Assembly (NCBI GenBank): GCA_023411175.1
Contig: JAEYPB010000045.1
Span: 1 to 20,562, forward strand
DNA from: Bacillota bacterium
Lineage (GTDB): Bacteria; Bacillota; Clostridia; Christensenellales; Aristaeellaceae
DNA: 20,562 nt
Direction: 5' to 3'
The notes beneath the pieces were generated by a model. The model was given only the letters and a program-made list of their open reading frames with translations. It was not told the DNA's origin and did not search any database. The translations under genes were made by a program, and so were the position numbers. Positions 14,851 through 20,562 of the stretch are shown here, piece by piece (the first letter of the stretch is position 1; each line of letters opens with the position of its first letter).

Positions 14851-14882
14851 GGGTTTCAGCGCAATCGGGGATTTCAGCGCAA
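14838..14882. repeat. 16-base tandem repeat running into the dnaE stop codon
   Basis: TTTCAGCGCAATCGGG occurs at 14838-14853 and 14854-14869, and its first 11 bases recur at 14872-14882, which includes the dnaE stop codon (14874-14876) and its last two sense codons. The end of dnaE therefore appears to be copied downstream of itself. Confidence 0.75.
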
Positions 14883-17800
14883 CGTTACCGCTTCTTCGCC
14901 GAAGGCGCGAACCAGCGCATCCCGGTCGAAGCCCTCCGCGACCCAGAGGTTTCGGGGCGCGCCCTCGTCCCGCCCCTCGCCGAGAAGCCGGAACACCACC
15001 GGGATCGGCCCCGGCGTGGGCATCAGGATGCGCGCGGCCGTTTCCCGGTCGGTCCGCTCCGGAATCGCGATCATCAGCCTGCGCCCGTCGGGCCGCGCTT
15101 CGCCGTCCCGGAAGACGATTTCCTCCCGGAGGGACGGCGGAAGAAGCGAAAGGTCGGCGGCTTCGCCCTGCGCGCGATAGGCGCCGTAGCCATTTTCGCC
15201 CGAACCGCGCCGGTTTATGCCGTTTCCACCCGCACCCCGGCGGCTGGGGCGGCAGCCGTCGCCGTGGCACAGCGCGCGCACCTCTTCCGGGATGATCTTG
15301 GGCGCTTCCTCTTCGCGCACGGAGAGCCGCCCGCGCAGGACCACCAGCCCCTCGGGTTCGAGGAGCTGCTGGTATTTTTCATAGACCCGGGGGAAGACCA
15401 GCGCCTCGGTGACGCCTCGCAGGTCCTCCAACTGGACAAAGGCCATCAGCCCGCCGGATTTGGTGGCCTTGAGCTTCTTCTCCGCCACCATGCCGGCCAT
15501 TTCGACGATTTCGCCATCGTGGGAGAGGCCGCCGTCCGGCTCGTCGGCAAAGGCGGCGAGCGCCGCGCGGTCCACCGGGAAGCGACCGAGCTCCTCCTTA
15601 TACTCGTCCAGCGGGTGGCCGGAGATGTACACGCCGGTCATCTCCCTCTCCATCTGGAGCAGCGCCCTGGGGTCTTCGGGGCCCGCCGGGGGCAGCGGCG
15701 GCGGCGGCAGCGCCTCGGTGGCGCCGAACAGCGAAACCTGTCCCTCCAGCGTGTTGCGGCGCTTTTTCGCCGCGCCGTCCACGGCCTTCTCCACCGCCTC
15801 CAGCTTCTGGGAGCGGGTGCCGGGAAGATGATCCAGCGCGCCCGCCATGACGAGGCTCTCCACCGCTTTTTTGTTGACGGCGTCGCAGCAGGCGCGGTCG
15901 ATGAAGTCGTAAAGCCCGGCAAAGGGCGTCTCTCGGGCGGCGATGATGGCCAGAACCGCGCCGCGCCCCACGTTCTTCACCGCGCCCAGCCCGAAGCGGA
16001 TCGCCCTTCCGCCGCTTCGGTCCACGGAGAAGCCCACGCCGGACTTGTCCACGTCCGGCGGCAGCACGCGAATGCCCAGGCGCTTACAGGTGTCGATGTA
16101 GTAGGCCACCTTGTCGGTGTTGCCGGTGACGGAGTTCATCAGCGCCGCCATGAACTCCACCGGGTGGTGCGCCTTGAGCCACGCGGTCTGAACGGCCACG
16201 ACGCCGTAGGCGGCGGCGTGGGATTTGTTGAAGGCGTAGGACGCGAAGGCGGTCATTTCCTCAAACAGCTGCTCCGCCGCCGCTTCCGGCACGCCCCGGC
16301 GCACCGCGCCCTCGACCTCGATAGAGCCGTCCGCCGCGATTTTACCGTGGATGAAGTATTCCTTCTCCTTGGCCATCACGTCGTGCTTTTTCTTGGACAT
16401 GGCGCGCCGCACCAGGTCGCTGCGGCCGTAGGAGTACCCCGCCAGGTCCCGGACGATCTGCATGACCTGCTCCTGGTACACCATGCAGCCGTAGGTGACG
16501 TCCAGAATGGGCGCGAGGGACGGGTGCAGGTAGCGCACGGAAGCGGGGTTGTGCTTGCCCGCGATGTAGCGGGGGATGGACTCCATCGGCCCCGGCCGGT
16601 ACAGCGAGATGGCGGCGATGATGTCCTCGAAGTTTTCCGGCCGCATGTTCATCAAAAATGAGCGCATGCCCCCGGATTCCAGCTGGAAGATGCCGTCGGT
16701 ATCCCCGGCGGAGATCATGCGGTAGACAGCGGGGTCGTCCAGCGGGATGTCCTCCGGGCGCATGACGGGCCCGCCGCCCTCCGCCACCATGCGGAGGGTG
16801 TCCCCGATGACGGTGAGGGTCCGAAGCCCGAGAAAGTCCATCTTGAGAAGCCCCAGCGCCTCCAGCGTGCCCATGGGAAACTGGGTGGTGATGACCTCGT
16901 CGTTGGTCTGGAGCGGCACGTATTCGTACACCGGCTTCGCGGTGATGAGCACGCCCGCCGCGTGGGTGGAGGCGTGGCGGGGCATGCCCTCCAGCTTTTT
17001 CGCGGTGTCGATCAGCCGCCGGACCATCTCGTCGGTGTCGTAGGCGGCCTTCAGCTGCGGATTGGTCGAAAGCGCTTTTTCGAGGGTCATGTCGAGGGCG
17101 AAGGGCACCATCTTCGCCGCCTGATCGGTCTGCTGATAGCCCAAGCCCAGCACGCGCCCCACGTCCCGGATGACCGCGCGGGCGGCCATGGTGCCGAAGG
17201 TGATGATCTGCGCCACGTGGTCGTGGCCGTAGCGGCGCGCCACGTAGTCGATCACCTCTCCCCGGCGCTCGTAGTCGAAGTCGATGTCAAGGTCGGGCAT
17301 CGAGATGCGCTCCGGGTTCAGGAAGCGCTCGAACAGGAGGCCGTATTTCAGCGGGTCGACCGATGTGATGCCCAGCGAGTAGGCGACGATCGAACCCGCG
17401 CCGCTGCCGCGGCCTGGGCCAACCAGAATGCCGTTGTCCCGGGCGTACTTGATGAAATCCCACACGATCAGGAAGTAGTCCACATAGCCCATCGTCTCGA
17501 TGACGCCCAGCTCGTACTCGAGCCGCTCCCGGGCGTCGGCGCGGTCCGGCGCGTAGCGCTCGGCAAGTCCCTTCGCGCACAGATCGCGAAGCAGCGCCTT
17601 CGCCTCCTGCCCTTCCTCGAGCGGAAAGCGCGGAAGGTGGGTGGAGGAAAAGTCGAAGTCCACATGGCACCTGCCCGCGATCAGCATCGTATTGTCGATG
17701 GCCTCCGGCAGGTTCGGGAACAGCGCGCGCATCTCGTCCTCGCTCTTTACGTAGAGCTGGTCGGTTTCCATGCGCATACGGTTTTCGTCGGAGAGCGTCT

Positions 17801-18470
17801 TGCCCGTCTGGATGCACATCAGAACTTCCTGCGCCTCGGCGTCGCCAGGCTCCAGGTAGTGGCAGTCGTTGGTGGCGACGAGGGGGACGTCCATCGACCG
17901 GGCGAGTTTTACAAGCCTCGGCAGCGCCTGCCGCTCCTCCGCGAGGCCGTGATCCTGTATTTCGATGAAAAAATTGTCCGCCCCGAAGATGGTCTGGTAG
18001 CGTTCGACCATCTCACGGGCGTCCTGCTCCCGGCCGTCCAGAACGAGCTTCGGGATGTCGCCCGACAGGCACGCGGAGAGCGCGATCAGCCCGCCGGCAT
18101 GCTTCTCAAGCAGCGCGTAATCGACCCGGGGTTTGTAGTAGAAGCCCCGGGTGAAGCCTTCGGAGACGAGGCGGATCAGGTTATTGTAGCCCTCGTTGTT
18201 CTCACACAGGAGCACCAGATGGCTGTATTCCCGGGCGGCGGACTGCTTTTCGTCCATGTCCGGGCAGACGTATACTTCGCACCCGATCACCGGATGGACG
18301 CCGCGCTTTTTGGCCTCCCGGTAGAAATCCACTGCGCCGTACATGACGCCGTGGTCGGTGACAGCGCAGGCCGTCTGCCCCAGCGCCTTCAGCCGATCGA
18401 AGAGCCGGTCGATGCGGCAGGCGCCGTCCAGAAGGCTGAACTGGGTGTGTAAATGCAAGTGCGCGAACAT
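14874..18470 (-). CDS. dnaE: DNA polymerase III alpha subunit (DnaE type)
   Basis: Replicative DNA polymerase subunit, cytoplasmic, 1198 residues, near the usual DnaE length. It starts at ATG 18470, six bases after GGAGG. The N-terminal PHP domain has HLHTQFSLLDG and VTDHG. The polymerase active site has the Asp pair in PDLDIDFDYERR near residue 391 and the third Asp in KMDFLGLR near 543. A helix-hairpin-helix region and an OB-fold (VEMAGMVAEKKLKATKSGG) follow. There is no inserted 3'-5' exonuclease domain, so it is DnaE rather than PolC. Near residues 1070-1101 there is a Gly/Arg/Asn-rich low-complexity insert (RRGAGGNGINRRGSGENGYG), probably a flexible linker before the C-terminal domain. 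It is transcribed alone; repeat copies II and III flank it in the same orientation, and the predicted leader contains copy III. Confidence 0.97.
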   Translation of the reverse strand: MFAHLHLHTQFSLLDGACRIDRLFDRLKALGQTACAVTDHGVMYGAVDFYREAKKRGVHPVIGCEVYVCPDMDEKQSAAREYSHLVLLCENNEGYNNLIRLVSEGFTRGFYYKPRVDYALLEKHAGGLIALSACLSGDIPKLVLDGREQDAREMVERYQTIFGADNFFIEIQDHGLAEERQALPRLVKLARSMDVPLVATNDCHYLEPGDAEAQEVLMCIQTGKTLSDENRMRMETDQLYVKSEDEMRALFPNLPEAIDNTMLIAGRCHVDFDFSSTHLPRFPLEEGQEAKALLRDLCAKGLAERYAPDRADARERLEYELGVIETMGYVDYFLIVWDFIKYARDNGILVGPGRGSGAGSIVAYSLGITSVDPLKYGLLFERFLNPERISMPDLDIDFDYERRGEVIDYVARRYGHDHVAQIITFGTMAARAVIRDVGRVLGLGYQQTDQAAKMVPFALDMTLEKALSTNPQLKAAYDTDEMVRRLIDTAKKLEGMPRHASTHAAGVLITAKPVYEYVPLQTNDEVITTQFPMGTLEALGLLKMDFLGLRTLTVIGDTLRMVAEGGGPVMRPEDIPLDDPAVYRMISAGDTDGIFQLESGGMRSFLMNMRPENFEDIIAAISLYRPGPMESIPRYIAGKHNPASVRYLHPSLAPILDVTYGCMVYQEQVMQIVRDLAGYSYGRSDLVRRAMSKKKHDVMAKEKEYFIHGKIAADGSIEVEGAVRRGVPEAAAEQLFEEMTAFASYAFNKSHAAAYGVVAVQTAWLKAHHPVEFMAALMNSVTGNTDKVAYYIDTCKRLGIRVLPPDVDKSGVGFSVDRSGGRAIRFGLGAVKNVGRGAVLAIIAARETPFAGLYDFIDRACCDAVNKKAVESLVMAGALDHLPGTRSQKLEAVEKAVDGAAKKRRNTLEGQVSLFGATEALPPPPLPPAGPEDPRALLQMEREMTGVYISGHPLDEYKEELGRFPVDRAALAAFADEPDGGLSHDGEIVEMAGMVAEKKLKATKSGGLMAFVQLEDLRGVTEALVFPRVYEKYQQLLEPEGLVVLRGRLSVREEEAPKIIPEEVRALCHGDGCRPSRRGAGGNGINRRGSGENGYGAYRAQGEAADLSLLPPSLREEIVFRDGEARPDGRRLMIAIPERTDRETAARILMPTPGPIPVVFRLLGEGRDEGAPRNLWVAEGFDRDALVRAFGEEAVTLR

Positions 18471-18522
18471 TTTTGGCCTCCGTGGAGAAAATTGTTGCCG
18501 TGTTCCACCGGCCTCATAGGAT

Positions 18523-18697
18523 CGTTCCCGGCGACATGCGCGCCGGGAACGGTTTCTGTAGCCAGTACGCTTTACTGGCGGAAGAAACGATTCCGAAAGT
18601 CAGCGAGCCGCCCGAAACCCATAGGGTTTCAGGCGAGCGCAGGGTTTCCCCTTCGCGTCGAAACATCCTTTCGGAGGTTTCGACGCTCCGAAAGGAT
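18523..18697 (+). repeat. Multi-hairpin intergenic repeat, copy III, within the dnaE leader
   Basis: A: CGTTCCCGGCG 18523-18533 with CGCCGGGAACG 18541-18551. B: GTTTCT 18552-18557 and CCAGTA 18562-18567 with TACTGG 18573-18578 and AGAAAC 18583-18588. C: CGCC-c-GAAACCC 18609-18620 with GGGTTTC-a-GGCG 18624-18635. D: GCGTCGAAAC 18655-18664 with GTTTCGACGC 18677-18686. The 12-base loop of D (18665-18676) is complementary to 18686-18697. Pairs differ from copies I and II by compensating changes. Read on the minus strand it occupies nearly all of the predicted dnaE 5' leader. Confidence 0.75.
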
Positions 18698-18724
18698 TAT
18701 ATCATCTTCCCGCATTTAACGCAA
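18696..18724 (-). promoter_or_regulatory. Predicted dnaE promoter
   Basis: On the minus strand a perfect TATAAT (18696-18701) with a TGA extension lies 17 bases after a weak -35, TTGCGT (18719-18724). Transcription would start near 18689, giving an unusually long leader of about 220 bases that carries the repeat element in reverse. One arm of a 12-bp inverted repeat (18686-18697) overlaps the -10 box and start site. Confidence 0.6.
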
Positions 18725-18796
18725 ACCAGCGCGCAAATCCCCCGAAAAAGTTCTATACTACTATACTGACGTTATTTTGACTGTGGGAGGTCCTCC

Positions 18797-18835
18797 GATG
18801 TAGACAGCGGAGCGCGGCAGCCCCATTTATACATC
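18797..18835 (+). promoter_or_regulatory. Inverted repeat abutting the prfC ribosome site
   Basis: GATGTA (18797-18802) and TACATC (18830-18835) can pair around 27 bases. The second arm ends exactly where the ribosome site AGGAGG (18836-18841) begins, so folding could affect ribosome access. The same 6-base arms occur in the promoter region of the binding-protein gene (917-922 and 947-952). Confidence 0.3.
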
Positions 18836-18848
18836 AGGAGGAAGAAAC

Positions 18849-20462
18849 ATGGCACACCCGGAGCTTAAAAAAGAGGTCGCCCGCCGGCGCACCTTCGCCA
18901 TCATATCCCACCCCGACGCGGGCAAGACGACGCTGACCGAAAAACTGCTGCTCTACGGCGGGGCCATCCGCCAGGCCGGCTCCGTCAAGGCCCGAAAGGC
19001 TGCCCGCCACGCCACCAGCGACTGGATGGAGATTGAAAAGCAGCGCGGCATTTCGGTCACCTCCAGCGCCATGCAGTTCGAGTTTAACGGCTACCGCATC
19101 AACATCCTGGACACCCCCGGCCACCAGGACTTCTCCGAGGACACCTACCGCACGCTGATCGCGGCGGATTCGGCGGTCATGCTGATCGACTGCGCCAAGG
19201 GCGTCGAGGAGCAGACGGTGAAGCTGTTCAAAGTGTGCCGGCTGAGGTCCATCCCGATCTTCACCTTCGTCAACAAGCTCGACCGCGCGGGCAAGGACCC
19301 CTTCGAGCTGATGGAGGAGCTGGAGCAGGTGCTGGGCATCCGCTCCTGCCCGGTGAACTGGCCCATCGGCGTCCACGGCGACTTCAAGGGCGTGTACCAG
19401 CGGGACAATCAGGAGGTGCTCCTCTACCGCGGCGGCGACCACGGCCAGAGCCGCGCGGAGGAAGTGCGCCTGAAAATTTCCGACCCGGCGCTTCCCGCCG
19501 CGCTGGGCCAGAGCTACTACGAAAAGCTTCTGGAGGACGTGGAGCTTCTCGACGTCGCGGGCGACCCCTTCGACCTCGATAAGATCCTGTCCGGCCAGCT
19601 TACGCCGATGTTCTTCGGCTCGGCGGTCAGCAACTTCGGCGTGGAGCCGTTCCTCGAGCGCTTCCTCGGCTACACCCGCGCGCCCTCCGCCCGGGAGAGC
19701 GACGGCGGCCTTATCCCGCCGGACGAGGACCGCTTCACCGGCTTCGTCTTCAAGATCCAGGCCAACATGAACCCCGCCCACCGGGACCGGCTGGCCTTCA
19801 TGCGGGTGTGCTCCGGCGTATTCGAAAAGGGCATGACCGTGTGGCACTCGTCCTCGGGCAACAAGATCAAGCTGGCGCAGCCGCAGGCCTTCATGGCCCA
19901 GGAGCACGAGAGCGTGGACGTCGCCTACGCGGGCGACATCATCGGCCTGTTCGACCCCGGCATCTTCCGGCTGGGCGATACGCTGTGCGACGGCGCGCCG
20001 GTTAAGTATTCCGGCATCCCGCTGTTCGCACCGGAGTTCTTCTGCCGCATCAGCCCCATGGACTCCATGAAGCGCAAGCAGTTCACCAAGGGCGTTTCGC
20101 AATTGTCCCAGGAGGGCGCGATACAGACCTTCAAGCGCCCGGACATCGGCCGCGAGGAGATCATCGCCGGCGTCGTGGGCGTTTTGCAGATGGACGTGCT
20201 CGAGTACCGCTTAAAGGGCGAATACGGCGTGGAGCTTCGGCGCGAAACCCTGCCCTTCAAGTACGTGCGCTGGGTGGAGACGACGCCCAAACCCCTCGAC
20301 CGCCTGCGGCTGACCTCCACCACCGCCCGCGCCATCGACCGCGCCGGACGCGACGTACTGATGTTTGAAAACGAGTGGTCGATCCGCCTCGCCGTCGAGA
20401 ACAACGAGGGGCTGGTGCTCAAGGAAACCGCCGACCGGCTGACCGCAGACGTACTGGACTAA
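18849..20462 (+). CDS. prfC: Peptide chain release factor 3 (RF3)
   Basis: A translational GTPase that recycles RF1/RF2 from the ribosome after termination. It has 537 residues, normal for RF3. The GTPase motifs are complete: SHPDAGKTT (20-28), RGISVTSS in switch I (66-73), DTPGH (88-92), NKLD (142-145) and GSAVSNFG as the G5 segment. The second beta-barrel domain and the RF3-specific C-terminal domain (for example GVVGVLQMDVLEYRLKGEYG) follow. The ATG at 18849 lies seven bases after AGGAGG. It is divergent from dnaE. Upstream, two TATACT boxes (18754-18759, 18762-18767) and a TTGACT (18777-18782) occur, but none forms a convincing promoter pair. The extended RF3-like switch and C-terminus separate it from EF-G and TetM-type proteins. 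Confidence 0.97.
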   Translation: MAHPELKKEVARRRTFAIISHPDAGKTTLTEKLLLYGGAIRQAGSVKARKAARHATSDWMEIEKQRGISVTSSAMQFEFNGYRINILDTPGHQDFSEDTYRTLIAADSAVMLIDCAKGVEEQTVKLFKVCRLRSIPIFTFVNKLDRAGKDPFELMEELEQVLGIRSCPVNWPIGVHGDFKGVYQRDNQEVLLYRGGDHGQSRAEEVRLKISDPALPAALGQSYYEKLLEDVELLDVAGDPFDLDKILSGQLTPMFFGSAVSNFGVEPFLERFLGYTRAPSARESDGGLIPPDEDRFTGFVFKIQANMNPAHRDRLAFMRVCSGVFEKGMTVWHSSSGNKIKLAQPQAFMAQEHESVDVAYAGDIIGLFDPGIFRLGDTLCDGAPVKYSGIPLFAPEFFCRISPMDSMKRKQFTKGVSQLSQEGAIQTFKRPDIGREEIIAGVVGVLQMDVLEYRLKGEYGVELRRETLPFKYVRWVETTPKPLDRLRLTSTTARAIDRAGRDVLMFENEWSIRLAVENNEGLVLKETADRLTADVLD

Positions 20463-20562
20463 CGCGGCAAAACCCCGGCGCGCACGCCGCCGGGAACGAT
20501 CAAAGCCTACGGAGGCCTTGCCGATGGTCTGCACCCCCTTCGGGGTTCGATATATCGCATGC
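20463..20562 (+). other. Region after prfC with hairpins, possibly the start of another repeat copy
   Basis: The last 100 bases contain CCCGGCG followed by CGCCGCCGGGAACG (20474-20497), resembling hairpin A of the repeats at 14631 and 18523 with a two-base bulge, then GCCT/AGGC and CCCC/GGGG hairpins and a CGATATATCG palindrome near the edge. There is no T-run marking a clear prfC terminator. The window ends before the rest can be judged. Confidence 0.35.

Noticed and set aside
14739..14882. Tandem repeats considered as a CRISPR array
   Set aside because: Units are head-to-tail duplications without unique spacers, and no cas genes are present.
16962..18452. Long plus-strand frame opposite dnaE
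   Set aside because: Antisense shadow of dnaE with no domain; the coding signal of DnaE on the other strand is unambiguous.
18777..18805. TTGACT as the -35 box of a prfC promoter
   Set aside because: At 17 or 18 bases downstream there is only GTAGAC or TAGACA, a poor -10 box.
18834..20102. 422-codon minus-strand frame opposite prfC
   Set aside because: Shadow of a complete RF3 gene; no motifs.

Overview
The window looks like chromosomal DNA from an anaerobic, fairly GC-rich Gram-positive bacterium of the Clostridia. The reasons are strong GGAGG ribosome-binding sites throughout, GTG and TTG starts, a single-chain pyruvate:ferredoxin oxidoreductase, a substrate-binding protein of a type common in gut Clostridia, and long open antisense frames caused by high GC. 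No 16S rRNA, tRNA, phage, IS or CRISPR sequence is visible, so the lineage is an inference.

Layout. (1) 1-859, minus: a sugar-type ABC substrate-binding protein cut by the window edge, with its own promoter. (2) 1272-2375, minus: a seven-helix membrane diguanylate cyclase. (3) 2548-5702, minus: pyrG and guaA overlapping by one base, so CTP synthase and GMP synthase are coupled, followed by a terminator hairpin. (4) 5703-6210: a cluster of four hairpins. (5) 6211-7047, plus: a Myb/SANT-like putative regulator. (6) 7203-8213, plus: a zinc MtaA-type member of the uroporphyrinogen decarboxylase superfamily. (7) 8227-10244, minus: a Gfo/Idh/MocA dehydrogenase followed by a lower-GC membrane protein of unknown function. 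(8) 10477-10599, plus: a 40-residue basic protein. (9) 10702-14262, minus: pyruvate:ferredoxin oxidoreductase behind a strong promoter that overlaps palindromes. (10) 14874-18470, minus: dnaE. (11) 18849-20462, plus: prfC (release factor 3).

The genes are mostly housekeeping: nucleotide synthesis, replication, translation termination and pyruvate oxidation. They are interspersed with accessory metabolic genes (sugar uptake, Gfo/Idh dehydrogenase, methyltransferase-like protein).

The most unusual content is intergenic. Three similar multi-hairpin elements (1050-1208, 14631-14775, 18523-18697) share hairpin order and conserved linkers and show compensatory base changes. A decayed fourth hairpin lies at 14581-14612 and a possible fifth at 20474-20497. 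One copy fills the predicted dnaE leader and ends in an interlocked A-B-A'-B' inverted repeat touching the dnaE promoter. A different hairpin cluster lies upstream of pyrG, and a 56-base tandem duplication follows dnaE. These look like an uncharacterised family of structured intergenic repeats.
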